A stretch of DNA of 64,000 nt from Allomyces arbusculus (GCA_027604705.1 JADHYV010000008.1:372001-436000), one strand, 5' to 3'; shown: positions 1-11,460, counted from the first letter of the stretch. Notes: a model not told the origin generated them from the letters alone. Numbers and translations: made by a program.

Positions 1-638
1 CGGTGGCCCGCGACCTTGACACCGCGCTCCGGGTCGTATCCGGCGAGGCGGGCGAGCACCTCGTGGTGAGAGAGCAGCGCGTCCTTGACGGGCGTCTTGC
101 CGTCCTTGAACCAGGTGCGCACAATCTCGTTGTTGTCCTCGTTCTTCGAGTCAATGACCGAGTCGTGGACCAGGTTGCCGAGCGCGCCGAGCGCCTCGTT
201 GAGGGCGTCCTCGGCAGCCTTCTTGGCGTCGGCGAGCTGCGCCTGCTCGGCCTCGATCGCCTTCTTCTGCTCGAGCAGGTCCGAGGCATCCTTCTTGGCC
301 TTCATGCGCGTGCCGATTTCTGTTCATGGCGGTGGCGGGCAAGGGAGTGATCAGGACCCCGTTGAGATTGACAGAGCTCAATCAGCGCCGCCACGACCAC
401 ATCCGACCGCGACCGCGACCACAACGACAGCGACCACGGCTGTGAACGCACCCTTCTTGACGGCATTGAGGTCCTTGTTCTTGCGGTCGAGCTGGAAGGT
501 GATCTTCTTCCACTCTTCGTCGAGGGCGATGACCTGGTCGACGCGCTTCGGGTCGTTGCCGCGCTTGCGCTCCGACTCGCGCACGAGCGCCGGGTTCCCG
601 CCCTTGTCGGTGCGCAGCAGGTTGATGTCGATGGTCAT
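1..638 (-). CDS. SES1: Seryl-tRNA synthetase, cytosolic (N-terminal part, runs off left edge)
   Basis: Charges tRNA-Ser with serine in the cytosol. Exon 1 (452-638) starts MTIDINLLRTDKGGNPALVR, the usual class II SerRS opening, and continues into the helical arm (VDQVIALDEEWKK). Removing a 132-nt intron (320-451, GTGCGT...CAG, phase 1) gives KK-E-IGTRMKAKKDAS and then the rest of the tRNA-binding coiled coil. The segment then reads HHEVLARLAGYDPERGVKVAGHR, the standard SerRS linker into the catalytic domain. About 167 residues are visible; the catalytic motifs 1-3 lie outside the window. The ATG at 636-638 was chosen because it is the first in frame and fits the family N-terminus. It is divergent from the Ede1-like gene. 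Confidence 0.96.
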
Positions 639-1131
639 GGTGCTGGTGGTGGTGTTGCAGGGCAGCAAGGAGCACGAGCACGGCGGCCAGTCGGGTTTGG
701 GTCGGTGACTTTGCCCAGCAGCGTCGAGGAGCGAGCGGCACGCAGCTGGACTCACGCTCGCATGGATTTGGACACGCAGTTTTGCAGACCTCGACCACAC
801 GGACACGATCTGGTCACCCGGAACGCACGGGAGACACGCGCGGCTTCGCCACACCTCGAAGCACGACGGCTGCAGGCCGCAGGCCCGCGGGAGCCCCACC
901 GCGCCGCTGCCGCCGCCGCTGCCGACCCGCCGCCCATCGCGCCGACCTTCAAGGACGCGCGCCGCACCTGTCCATCTCCTGCGACGCCGCCTGCAACCAC
1001 TGCCCGCAACTGTCGACGACGGCGCACCGCCGCCGCCCGCGAGCAACAACTAGTCGCGCGCGGCACCATCAGCCTGCAGTTGACGTCCCAACCCCGACAC
1101 GCCCATCAGCCCTGCTGCCAAGGACGACGCG
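639..1131. other. Divergent intergenic/promoter region
   Basis: This stretch lies between the starts of the seryl-tRNA synthetase gene and the Ede1-like gene. It contains G/C-rich simple sequence and no convincing TATA box or conserved ORF. It presumably holds both promoters and 5' leaders. Confidence 0.5.
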
Positions 1132-3800
1132 ATGCCCGACGTGCAGTTCACGGCGCGCCCCAACGAGCGCGCCGATTACGAGGCCTGGTTCGTCGCGCAC
1201 GGCGGGTCCGTCGCCGCCGACGCCATCCCCGTCGACGGCGCGTCCGCCTTCTTCCGGCAGTCGGGCCAGCCCAACGACGTGCTCTCGTCCGTCTGGCGCC
1301 TCGCCAACCGCACGGCCTCGCCGTCGGTCCTGCGCTTCTCCGACTTTTGCATCGCCGCCAACTTGCTCCTGCAACTCGCGCGCGGCCAGCTCGCGAGCCC
1401 GCCCGTGACCTTGCCGCCGGCATTTGCGCGCGATGCTGACAGGTTCGCCGCGGCCCCCGTCGCGCCTGCCGCGCAGCAGCCGACGCCGTTCGATTTACCT
1501 GCGGCGACCACCGCGCCCAAGCCCAAAGCGCCCGTCGCCGACTTGCTCGTGCTCGATAGCGACAGCGACGACGGTGCGCCGATCCTGTCCACACGCGCGC
1601 CACCCGCGACACGGGCGCCGCTCGACGTGCAGCGCACGGGGATGCGTAATGGCAGTGTATCGCGTGCATCGACGCTGGCACCCGCGGCTCCGTCGTCGGC
1701 GACGGGGTCGTCGATTGCGCCGTTATCTGCGCAGCGCACGGGCGCGTCGGTCACGGCCGCGCCGCGTGCCGTGCCCGCGGCACGCGCCATGTCGGTCGCC
1801 GGGTTCGACCCGTTGCCCGCACGGCCCGCGTCGGGCGCCGGGACGCGGTCGGTCGCGACGCCGCCGCCGTCGACGTTTGGTGGGGCACCAGGCGCAGTGG
1901 CATCGACGACGGCGTGGGCGATTCCGGCCGACAAGCAGGCGCTGTACGGCGGGTACTTCAACAATGTCGACCAGGACGGCAAGGGTTTTGCGACGGGTAC
2001 GCTCATGTCTCAGCTGCAGCCTCCCATCATGAACCCGGCACTGACCCACCATCAGCCAACGAGTGCTACAGCTTCTTCCTCAACTCGAACCTGCCCCCCG
2101 AGGACCTGCGCCAAATCTGGTCGCTTGTCACCTTCGACGCCGTCCCACAACTGAAAAAGAGCGACTTTGTCGTGGCTATGCACCTCATCTTTGAGCGGCT
2201 CGCCGGGAAACCGATTCCGGACACCTTGCCTGCCGACCTGGTCCCGCCTGCGCGACGCAAGCCTGCTGCTACGTCTGCGGCAAGTCCGCTCCCCCCGCGT
2301 GCCGCTACGCTCGCGACGCCCGCAGCGCCTGCGGTAGCCCGCGCCTCGTTCGACGATATCATCGGCGGCGGCGGCGCGCCGGACCTCGCGTCGCCCGTGC
2401 CCAAGCGGCCGGCCCTCGCGACCGGTGCCGCCGCGGGTCTGCGCAGTATGAGCTACGCTGCGCCAGCGAGTCCCATCGCGTCCGTTCCTGCGCCGCTGCC
2501 GACCGCTCGCTCTACCGCTGCCCCCGGCGCGCCCGCGGCTCTCTCGCAGTTACCCGAGGCGCAAGAGCTCGCGTCGCTGATGCAAACGACCGAGGCCCTC
2601 TCGCGGCAGCGCATCGAGACGACGACGACCATCAACTCGCTCTCGATCGAGAAGCAGAACCTGATGATCCGGCTCGGGCAAGTCAAGGCGACGCACGATG
2701 CCGAGCAGGCATTGATCGAGTCGCTCAAGGCGACGCTCGACCAGGAACAGGCGGCCACCGACGCGTTGAAAGACCAAGTGCTGGCCCTCGAACGGACTCG
2801 CAACGAGTTGGATGCGGAGAAGCGGCAGATGCAGCAGCAGATGCTCGACCATCGCCGGCAGGCCGACCAGATGCGTAACCGCATTGTTGCGCTCAACTTG
2901 GAGATTCAGAATATGCGCAACCAGTTGGCGAAATTGAAGGAGGAGGCCAGGCGCGAGCAGGATAACTACGAGTACCACGCGCAGTCGGTCCAGAATATCG
3001 AGGAGACGAAAGCGGCGGTCGGCGCGCAACTGGATGCGGAGGTCGCGAAACAGCAGGAACGCGCCACGGCGAAACAGCTCGAGTCCGCGTTCCCACCCGC
3101 CATGTCGCCAAAACCTGCGGCAGCCACCATTGTCGCGAGCCCGATTCCGGCACCGGCAACGATCAAGCGCTCGACGACGCCGTTTGATACGGAATTGCTC
3201 GCTCTGCTCGACGATGCACCCGCGCCTATGCCTGCGGCGGCGGCTGCAGCACCGGCCACGCCTGCTACCCCGGCGACCCCCGCGCCCGCGCCTGCTGCGG
3301 CCACGACGCCCGCGGCCAAGCCAGCGACCGCCGCCAGCGTTTCAGAGAGCCTGTTCGACCTCACCTTCCCGTCGCCGTCGAACCTGCCGTCGCTGCCCGT
3401 CAGCCCGGCCCCGCTGCCGCGCGAGGTCACGGACGCGCTTGCCGCGGCGCCTACCGTGTCCGCGGCCACGCCGTTCGACGCGATCGTTGCCGCTCCCACG
3501 CCAGGCACGCCGTTCGCCGGTCCCGCGCCCGCGCCCACGACCACGGCCGCTCCTGCCGCCGCCGTCGAACCCGCAAAGCCCGCCGAGGCCGTGGCGGCGC
3601 CCGTGGTCGCCGCATCGGCTGAGGGCGGCGACGCCCCCGCCCCTGCACCGTCGGCCGCGGCGGACCCTGCTGAAGAGGATCCGGTGGCCACGGTCATGGC
3701 GCTCGGGTTCACGCGTGAGCAGGCTGTCGACGCGCTCGACCGGTACGACAATGATCCGGAAAAGGCGACCAATTTCTTGATTGACCAGGCGGCGCAATAA
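1132..3800 (+). CDS. EH-domain / coiled-coil / UBA endocytic scaffold (Ede1/Eps15-like)
   Basis: Predicted early endocytic adaptor that binds NPF-motif and ubiquitinated cargo at clathrin sites. Join 1132..1996 and 2056..3800 (59-nt intron, phase 1) gives 869 aa. The sequence shows a divergent EH-like domain at about residues 5-95. A second, clearer EH domain lies near residues 265-355 (YFNNVDQDGKGFA, then FFLNSNLPPEDLRQIWSL); the intron falls inside it. A long coiled coil follows (about 490-680, IEKQNLMIRLGQVKA onward), then an Ala/Pro-rich stretch. The C-terminal UBA domain contains DPVATVMALGFTREQAVDAL. This order matches yeast Ede1 and animal Eps15/Eps15R, with the terminal UBA favouring Ede1. 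Ede1 usually has three EH domains; only two are evident here. Confidence 0.9.
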
Positions 3801-4035
3801 GCGGGTTTGCACCGTGTGGCCGGCACCTGTCGGCCAAGTAAGAGCTCCACAGTGGAGCGCGCATTTTTGACCCCTCGTTTTTGTTGAATGTATTGAAAGG
3901 ATCGACTGTAGTGTTGAAACATCAAATGTATTATGTACAGCGGTGGCTCGAAGTTACTGGCGCGTCTGCGCGCGTGCGGGCGGTGCGCGCGCGTCGGGTG
4001 ACGGGAGGACAAGGGCAGACCGGGAAGGAGAAAGG
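3801..4035. other. Convergent intergenic region
   Basis: Short 3'-3' gap between the Ede1-like gene and RAD6. An AT-richer stretch near 3870-3930 probably serves 3'-end formation for both genes. No gene is seen. Confidence 0.4.
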
Positions 4036-4715
4036 TCAGCTCAGCCAGCTCTCCTCGACGATTGCGCGCACGCGCTTCTGGTATTCCTTGATGTTTTCGC
4101 GGAAGAGCTGCGCAGCCTCGACATTGGCGGGCGAGTTTGGGTTCGGGTCGTGCAGCAGCGACTGGATCGACGTGAGAATGGCTATCAACAACCGATGACA
4201 TGGTCAGCATCGACCGCGCGGACCAAGACGGCGGCGGGGGGGTCGACCATTCGCGTACCAGCAACGTCGAATGTCGGCGACCACCGGTTCTGCAAGATGT
4301 CGAGACACAGGTCGCCGTTCGCGTAGACGTTGGGGTGGAACATCTTCGAGACAAACTTGACCTTGGGCGGCTTGTTCGGGTAGGTCTCGTCAAATTCCAT
4401 GACCAGCTTGAACGTGCCATCCTCAAAGGGCGTATCGGGCGGGCCGAAAATCACCGCGTTCCACGTCATGATGTTATCGGGGCACGGCGCGCCGCTATTG
4501 ACGAACGTGGAGGGGGTCAGCAGGGGGTGGAGAAGTTGGAGACCGACATTACGGGGTGCAGGACGTACGAGACGCCGGCCGGCGGATCGGTCTGCAGCCG
4601 CTTGAAGTCGCTAAAGAGGTGCAAATGTGGTCAAAATGGGTTCGATTGATGCCGGACCAGAACGCGCACGGGCAGGAACATACCGCATCAGGCGTCGGCG
4701 AGTCGGGGTCGACAT
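4036..4715 (-). CDS. RAD6: Ubiquitin-conjugating enzyme E2 Rad6/Ubc2
   Basis: E2 enzyme that ubiquitinates histone H2B (with Bre1) and PCNA (with Rad18) and serves N-end-rule degradation (with Ubr1). Four exons give an almost canonical Rad6: [25 protein letters not shown], then [20 protein letters not shown], then [20 protein letters not shown]. The HPN motif and the catalytic Cys in [14 protein letters not shown] are intact. The last exon reads [22 protein letters not shown] and ends [11 protein letters not shown]. Intron 3 is 4182-4258; introns 1 and 2 are bounded by CG/GTATGT...TTTAG and TC/GTACGT...AATAG. It lacks the long acidic tail of S. cerevisiae Rad6, as in most fungi and animals. 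It is divergent from the RNase P subunit gene. Confidence 0.97.
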
Positions 4716-5171
4716 GTTGGACTGGTGTTTTTGGGGAAGGAGCGGACAGGGGCACAATCGGTCGCGGCCGGAGGGTTGGAGAAATTGGGAAAGTTGCGCG
4801 TGTCGTACTTTATCGTTGAGCCCAGGCCCAGAGACGTGGTCAAGAGCTGACTCGAGTAGAATGCAGCGAGTGATGCGTGCTGAATCGCGGTCGTGGTCGA
4901 GATTACGTCGCTGACGATGGAGCGCGCTTCGTTCGACTCGGACGCTGGTCGGAGGTGGCAGTGACGCGAAAACGCTGCGAACACGACAGATGAACAAAGC
5001 GAAACGCATGTCTGTGCCACGCACGCGGGACCAAGTCACTGCTGCTCACAGTTTTTCTTGTCGTTTCGCGGAGATGCGAGTGCACACCACGTCCGCTTCG
5101 ATCCGTAATTTCGGCGTTGACAGCACGTCTATTCGCTTCCAAGTACCCGCAAGACGCGCTCGTACACGTCA
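4716..5171. other. Divergent intergenic/promoter region
   Basis: The 456-bp gap between the RAD6 start and the RPR2-like start. No ORF with recognisable content is present. It presumably carries the shared bidirectional promoter. Confidence 0.45.
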
Positions 5172-6158
5172 ATGACCGACTCGCACGCCACGACGACGGC
5201 CACGGCGGCCCCGGTCCCACCAGCTCCTGCACCAGCTCCAGCGACAGCCCCCGCACCCGCAACCGCAACCGCACCCGCACCCACGAGCCAACAATCCCAG
5301 CCGCAACAGCAACAGCAGCAGCATAAGAAGCAGTCGAAGCAGCAGAACACCCAACATAATGCATTGCAGCCCAAACAGCAGCAACGCAAGCAGCAGCCAA
5401 AGCAGAGCAAAAAGAAGCGCAGGAGCGACATTATGGGCTCAGGCCCGGGCACCGAGCAGATCAAGCGGCTCAACTTCATGCTACAGGCCGCACACCTCCT
5501 GTCGCACCCGGCCACGTCGGCGCCGCATCCGTTCAAAAGACGTGGTGACCACCAGAGGGAACGGCCGGGGATGCCGGCGCTCACGCCAGTCGGGCGGCAT
5601 ATTTCGCGCGAGTTGGTTGCGGCGGCACGCAAGGCGACGCTGAAACTGTACGAACTTGAACTTTTGAACGGGATTGGTCAGGTGGGCATGAACCGCTGGA
5701 TGGGCAATAATATAATCGCGTGGTATTGCAACTTTGCAGGGATCCGGCCGTCAAGCGATCAATGTGCAAGCGGTGTTATGCGGTGCTGGTGCCGGGCGTA
5801 ACGTGCTCGGTGACTGTGAAATGTACTCGTTCTCTCAAAACTCGAATTCGACGCGAATGGGACTGATCAACGCTTCATAGACCCGAAAATGTCGCGTCGG
5901 AGACGTGCGCAGCTCGTAGCTGCTGCACCCGCTTCCGCTGCGGCGCCAGAAACATTGCCGCCCCCTGACACCGACGCTGCCATGGACGTTGACGCGTCGA
6001 CTGACGCGTCGCACCCACCGGCTCCGACATTTAAGGTCATTCCAGCAACTATCACGAAGTGCCACGCGTGCGGATATGAGCGACGCATGGTGCACGACCC
6101 AGACCACACCCTGTTCCACGACCGCGCGCAAGTCTCGCTCGAAGAGACCTTGGCATGA
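5172..6158 (+). CDS. RPR2: RNase P/MRP protein subunit Rpr2/Rpp21/Snm1 family
   Basis: Zinc-ribbon protein subunit of nuclear RNase P (5' tRNA maturation) or the related RNase MRP. Join 5172..5647, 5740..5822 and 5881..6158 gives 278 aa with every junction in frame. The core is EQIKRLNFMLQAAHLL, then ISRELVAAARKATLKL, then DPAVKRSMCKRCYAVLVPGV and TKCHACGYERRM. CKRC and CHAC supply the four zinc ligands. The N-terminus (about residues 1-90) is an extra Ala/Pro/Thr then Gln/Lys-rich low-complexity extension encoded by CAG/CAA/AAG repeats, not found in most homologues. A second Ala/Pro/Asp-rich insert lies between the two zinc knuckles. Rpr2 and Snm1 cannot be separated by eye. Confidence 0.88.
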
Positions 6159-6268
6159 CTCCAATCTGAATACATTGGGCGTGGATATACTGAACCAAGA
6201 CTCAATCAGGCTCTCTTTTACACAGGTCGGGCTATCCACCCAACTGACTACACACCCGTCCCCACCTC

Positions 6269-7709
6269 TCATGCCGTCGCCGCCGGCACCGCCGCGCGCT
6301 TCTGAATCGCGGCGACGACATCATCCACCTGACCGCACAGCGCGGCCACACGTGCGTCCCATGAACTCAGGACTCCCTGCGTCTGGAAGTAGAGGAATCC
6401 GTCAATCTGGTCCAAGTGACCGAGCAGGCGGCGCTCGGTGATCATGCGCGCGGCCGTGGTCTCGGCCTGCGCTGCGTCGACGCCGAGCAACCGCCCGAGC
6501 TCAGCAAGCGAGATGTTGGCGTAGATGCGGCTCGCGGAGAGGAGGTTGTGCTGGATGACGGCGCGGTCGAGGACGGTCGAGCCTAGATGACCGGGACGCG
6601 TCAGGTGCAGTGCGTCGGGCAATCAAGGAGGAAGAAGAGCAGTGTGTACCGTCCGCGAGCTTTGCCAAATGATGCCCTGCAAGCGTCTCGCTGAAATCGC
6701 TCACCTCGTGCGCGCGCAGAATTCGGCCCAGGTACATCTTCTCGACCATCGAGACAAACACTTGCGGGAGCTTGTGCACACGGTCATCCTTGTAGAGCTG
6801 CGCGAGCAGACGTGACCGGTGCGGCCCAGCCTCGGCGAGCACCGTGCACGTCACGGCCTTTTGCAGGACCAAGTTCTTTTCGTCCGGGTGCAGCTGCGGC
6901 GCGTAGGAGAGCTCGAGGTACTTTTGCGAGGCTTCGAGGAATTTGCGCTTGGCGTCAAGGATCCGGCCGTGGCACATCTTGTAGGTGAGCTGCAGGACCG
7001 GGTCGTGGTCCGGGCCGATCAGGAAACCGGCACGGTTCAAGTAGGTCTCAGCGGTGACCGAATCTTCGTCCTCGAGGAGCAAGCGCACGATGTGGATGTA
7101 GATGCGCAGCTTGTACTCGTCGGTGACTTGGCTACATCGGCGGAGGGGAGGGTGTAGGTCAGGATCGGCACCCACGCGCGCGACGACGCGTTCAGATAGC
7201 AAGGAAACGTACCGGTGGCCCGTGTCCATTGGGATGTTCATGAGCATGCGCGCAGCCTCGGTCCACTCCTCCTCGTCCTCGAGAATCGCGGACAGCTTTT
7301 CCCGCGCGAGAGCAACCTGCAATATCACGACAACGGCACGCGTTCAGATCACACTCAAACTACCCGAGAACGCGACCGGCCCCAAACGCACCGGATCCTC
7401 AAACGACACAAGCCGCGGCGTCAGTCTGTCGATGACAATCTCGTAGAGCCGGCGCTTGGTGCTCGTATCCACGGTCGTCGCATCAACCATGGCCGCGACC
7501 AAGTCATTCGCGACGGGTCGCGCGACGACGAGCCCGGGACCGCCATCGCTGACGAGGTCGTTGAGAAGCGAGTCGACATTGGCGGGAATGGCAGCGAGGT
7601 GCGGCGAGTTTGGCGTAAACAGCGCGGCGGTCAGGTCGCGGTAGGCGGTGGGCTTGTCCTTGGCGGGCAGGCCCGCGATCTGGGCGAGAAGTGGCGCGAT
7701 GGTCGCCAT
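6269..7709 (-). CDS. CSN4: COP9 signalosome subunit 4 (PCI domain)
   Basis: Structural subunit of the COP9 signalosome, which removes Nedd8 from cullins. Exon 1 (from 7709) encodes an N-terminal helical repeat and ends near FEDP before GTGCGT. Exon 2 reads VALAREKLSAILEDEEEWTE and MLMNIPMDTGHR, a CSN4 hallmark. Exon 3 contains LRIYIHIVRLLLEDEDSVTA, then YLNRAGFL, KFLEASQKYLELSY and MYLGRILRAHEVSDFSETL. Exon 4 holds the PCI winged helix (STVLDRAVIQHNLLSASRIY, ISLAELGRLLGV) and the terminal helix ending AAVPAATA. The three introns obey GT-AG and restore frame. It is divergent from the SPEF1-like gene, with under 300 bp between the two ATGs. Confidence 0.93.
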
Positions 7710-8005
7710 GGTGGTGCGCGTGCGGGGGTCGAGACGAGTGCAATCGCGCAGGTGCAGCCGTGGTCGTGGTCGGCGCGTCGACGGAGGTGGAGAAGTGAGC
7801 GAGCAGCTCTGACGCAGACGCGTGCTGCCGTTGTGCTTCGTGCCTCACGCGGCCTGCACGCAACACTCCAGCACGTCTTGCAACGTCTCGCACGCTGATC
7901 GCCTTTTGCAAGTCGCGCCGGTTCGCAGCTCGCGCGCGCGCTCGTCGAGTTCGACGACGTGTTGCTCGGCACGCGTGCCGTCCCGATCCTTCAGCACTTA
8001 CTGCA

Positions 8006-9017
8006 ATGCCCCCGGCCACAGCCATCTCCAGCACCACCGCCGTCTCGACCACTATGATGAACGCGGCGCCCTCAACCACCACCGCGGGTCCTGACTCGTA
8101 TGCGAGCACGCCGCGGTCGCCCGCAGTTGCCGGCGCTGGGCTCCTGTCTGACGACGAGTTAACCGACCTGTTCCAATGGATCGACGCGATCCCGCTGTCG
8201 CGGCCGAAAAAGAACTTCACGCGCGACTTTTCCGACGGCTGTGCGTTTTGCTGGACCGACCCAACCGCCGACTATATCCAACGGCCGTGCGCGACTGACA
8301 CCAAAGCGGTGGAGTGCAGGTCTGTGTGCCGAAGTGATCCGGCACCTGCACCCGAGGCTCGTCGACTTGCACAATTACCCACCCGCCAACTCGACGCCGC
8401 AAAAGATCTACAATTGGAACACGCTCAACTGTACGCACCCCACCTCGGATCTTTTTTCGTACACACTCGTGCTCACTTTGACCATGTCGCGCCCGTCTCG
8501 TCAGTCAAGGTTCTCAAGAAACTCAACTGCGCGCTCACCGACGACACGATCCAGCACATTGTGCAGTGCCGTCCTGGCATCGTCGAAACCGTGCTCTTTG
8601 ACATCAAGCAAAAAGTGCGTTCGCTCTCTCCACCCACCCATTCCACACCGTCTACTGACTACTGGATCCCACCAGCTCCTCTCGATCGCCCCGTCTACCG
8701 ACCGCACCGCCGCCGCTGCCACAGGCCTCTCGCACGCCATGTCTGGCGCGAGTCTGCCCAAAGCGGCCCCACCCTTTCCGCAGCAGTCGCTCCTGCGCGG
8801 CGCGATCCAGGCCGGCACGCCCGCCGCCGAGTGGAGGATGACTGGCGCACCACCCGCGGCCGTACCGGCGGTGGCGGTTCCCCAGCCGCAGGACGTGGAC
8901 CGCGACCAGCTGATTGCAACGTTGCGGGAGACGGTCGGGATTTTGCAAGAGAAGATTCACAAGTTGGAGTTGCTGCTGGTGCTCAAGGATAAGAAGATTC
9001 AGGAGTTGTCGCAGTGA
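8006..9017 (+). CDS. SPEF1/CLAMP-type calponin-homology protein of flagella
   Basis: Microtubule-associated CH-domain protein. In animals SPEF1 (CLAMP) binds and bundles central-pair and other stable microtubules. Join 8006..8240, 8320..8430, 8505..8614 and 8676..9017 gives 265 aa. The CH_2 domain (about residues 48-155) reads LSDDELTDLFQWIDAIPLSR, PKKNFTRDFSDG, CAEVIRHLHPRLVDLHNYPP, KIYNWNTLN, KVLKKLNCALTDD and RPGIVETVLFDIKQK. The C-terminal coiled coil (LIATLRETVGILQEKIHKLE) matches the SPEF1 layout. Non-flagellated fungi generally lack this family, so it is direct evidence for a zoospore-forming organism. The ATG at 8006 gives a low-complexity Ala/Thr leader of about 45 residues; a later start is possible. 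Confidence 0.92.
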
Positions 9018-9564
9018 AACACGGGACAGCTGGGACTGTTGGGACTGTGTCGCGGGGTGCGGGAGAACGCCTCCGGACATCTGAAGGAGCGCGACGATAG
9101 ATTTTTCTTTGCGGAGCTGGATTTTGGTGGTTTTGCCGGAATTCGACCAACTGCAAGATTACTTCCAACGTTGAACAACGATCATCAAGATTGATCAAGA
9201 ACACGTATAGATATTCTGCTACAACAGGACATGACAGATCGTTGCGAAAAAAAAAGAAATGGTTCATTGACAACATGTGCAAACTGGACAGATGAGCGTA
9301 CGAGCCGTACAAGAGAGACTGGTAAAGAGGAGAGGGGGATCCGAAAACTGCATTTCCGAGCGAGAAATTGGTGAAACGGTTACCAGGACAGAGAGAGAGA
9401 GAGACGAGCGCGACCAGGAAAAAGGCGCAAACGGATGATACAAGCAAAAAGTACAGGAGGAAGATTGAAATGGGTTCGACAAATGAGACTCTTGAAGACG
9501 CGCGCTACAGCAGTCGCGGCAGACTTGACTTGACACGGGTTACATGGACGACGGGAGGGTGCGC
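9018..9564. other. Convergent intergenic region
   Basis: AT-richer 3'-3' spacer between the SPEF1-like gene and the KNH-type gene, with A-runs (about 9246-9256) and a short GA repeat near 9391-9402. No gene is recognised. Confidence 0.45.
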
Positions 9565-10233
9565 TTAGAGGGCGAGGAAGCCAGCGGCCGCGACAAAGGC
9601 GGCGAGCACAAACGACGGGGCCGAGCCGGCAGCGCCGTTGGTGAGCGTCGAGGTCACGTGCGGGGCAGCCGTCGTCGTCGTGGCGGTCGAGGTGGCCGAC
9701 GAGGTGGCCGACGAGGTGGTCGAGCCGATCGTCGTGGTCGAGGCATGCGTGGTCGAGGTCTCCGTCGCCGTCGAGGTGCCGGTCGTCGTGGCCGTGGCGG
9801 TGCCCGAGGTCGTGCCGGTCGTCGACGTGCCGGAGAGCTGCTGCAGATCGGGCTTGCCGCCGGTCACGGCAAAGACACCCGTGTACTTCCAGCCGGCCGG
9901 GTCCGTGCCAACGGCAAACTGCACGGCGTAATCGGCCGACTCGGGCAGGTTGGTCGGGACCTTGAACTTAAGCGAACCGGCAGCGGGCGTCGTCGTGCCG
10001 AGCTCGGTCATGGGCACCATGTTGTTGAGATCGCCGTTGACGCGCATCAGCATCACCTTGACGGGCGCGTCAGCGTCCGGGCCATTGCCGGCGGCGTCGT
10101 ACGACCAGGTGAGCGTCTCGTCGGTGCCGGCAGCCCACGGCTTGAGCGGCGAGTTGACGGTCACGGACCCGGCGAGGGCAGCGGGGAGGATGGCGGCCAC
10201 GAGGGCGAGGATGAGCAGGGCGGCGGCGATCAT
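9565..10233 (-). CDS. Secreted Ser/Thr-rich GPI-type wall protein with KNH/Kre9-like N-terminal domain
   Basis: Single exon, 222 aa. A signal peptide (MIAAALLILALVAAILPAAL) precedes SVTVNSPLKPWAAGTDETLT. This resembles the Kre9/Knh1 N-terminal domain: V-x-P-x-x-G/A-x-x-x-x-I/L-x-W, followed later by SADYAVQFAVG. Residues of about 130-195 are almost pure Thr/Ser/Ala, a typical O-mannosylated stalk. The end is a small-residue omega region (NGAAGSAPS) followed by a hydrophobic tail, fitting GPI attachment. This family is common in fungal walls and often linked to beta-1,6-glucan; the exact role here is unknown. A TATA-like element lies about 225 bp upstream. Confidence 0.8.
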   Translation of the reverse strand: MIAAALLILALVAAILPAALAGSVTVNSPLKPWAAGTDETLTWSYDAAGNGPDADAPVKVMLMRVNGDLNNMVPMTELGTTTPAAGSLKFKVPTNLPESADYAVQFAVGTDPAGWKYTGVFAVTGGKPDLQQLSGTSTTGTTSGTATATTTGTSTATETSTTHASTTTIGSTTSSATSSATSTATTTTAAPHVTSTLTNGAAGSAPSFVLAAFVAAAGFLAL

Positions 10234-11460
10234 TTTGGTCTGGAGAAGAGAAAAGGTGTGATGAGTTTGCGGTCAAGCCAATGCGCACGTTGAATATACC
10301 AACTTGAGCACTGAGCACGTACAGGTGGGTGGAGAAGATGGGGGTCAGTTGTCTACGACAGTCGCGTCTTGGTGTCGAAGAAGAGCGGTGGAGAGGAGAA
10401 GACAGACAACGGAGAGAGCGTTGGATGGTGAGCAAGGACCAGCGGGGAAGTGCGCGGTTTTATACATGCGCAGAATCAGGCCTGATCGGACTGGGATGGC
10501 TCAAGGGAAAGCGCGCTTGTCTGTGTCGAGCGCGTCTTGGCCCTTGGCCTTGGCCGTCGGGCGCAGTGTGGTGCACGGCAACGTTACCGTGAGGGTACCT
10601 GTGCCGCGTGGGGATGCTTTGCATGCTCGCCGATCAACCCAAAAAAGCGGTGCCTTGCCGTCTGGGCGGTGGTAGTGTGGAGGGGCGTGCGCCGTTCGGG
10701 GCGCCGCGGGGCCGCACCACTCAAACTGGTCGAAACAGGGTCGCGAGGACATGCAAACGGCAACCCTGCAGCCTTCGACGCAGGGAAGTAGCGCCCAGTG
10801 CGGTCAGCGCCTGCAGCAACGTAAAAATATTTTCCGAACACCGCCTGGCGTGCTTTGCGTTCACCGCACCGACCGCATTGGAAGTCACTCTGCGTCTTGC
10901 AATGCCGCCGCCGTCGCCCAAAACGACTTCGGATGCATGTCCACGGTCGGGGACAGGCGTACGACGGTCAGTGGACGGGCTCACCATGATGAGGGTGTTC
11001 CGGGTGGATGGCCGTCGCGCGCAGGTCCGACTCGCGCGTAAGTTGCCAGGTCCCTGCCAGCGGCAAACCGCAACGTGGGCAGGTGGTTTCCGGGAAGAAC
11101 CGCGTCAATTGCGTGTGGTTAGCCTGCCACACCCATTGCATCTCGCACAAGCAGCGCAAGCCTGCCAGATCTGTTGTCTTGGCGTGACCGTGCCCGTCGA
11201 CGTGGGCGAGCCTCTTGCGCTGCCGCCTGATCGGACGCCGTGCCTTTGGGCCGTCAAGACGCCGGCTCGAAGACGCTGCCCACGGCCGACACGACGCGCT
11301 CCAGGACGCGAGCACGAGCACGAGCACCCGCAAGCGCACAGAACGCCACGACAGACCGTGATCCGCGACCGCCGCCCGCTCCACCGACGCGTCTGCTGCC
11401 GTGCCCTCCTCGTTACCCTGTGATCCGACGCGCCCCCCTGCTCGAACCGCGCTCTTCACC
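10234..11460. other. Long divergent intergenic region
   Basis: About 1.2 kb between the KNH-type gene and the signal peptide peptidase gene. Open frames here are GC-driven and show no family resemblance. I see only promoter-like sequence on the left and no RNA gene signature. Confidence 0.4.
10458..10464 (-). promoter_or_regulatory. TATA-like element upstream of the KNH-type wall protein gene
   Basis: The minus strand reads TATAAAA, about 225 bp before the ATG at 10233, in an otherwise GC-rich stretch. The distance allows a 5' leader of roughly 150-200 nt. The assignment rests on position only. Confidence 0.4.

Noticed and set aside
2966-4426. 486-aa minus-strand open frame
   Set aside because: It runs antisense to the Ede1-like gene and through RAD6 introns; composition reflects GC-rich codon shadow, and only its fragment over RAD6 exon 4 is real coding.
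10608-11423. 271-aa plus-strand frame in the gap before the signal peptide peptidase gene
   Set aside because: Arg/Pro/Cys-rich composition typical of random GC-rich sequence, no domain and no splice context.
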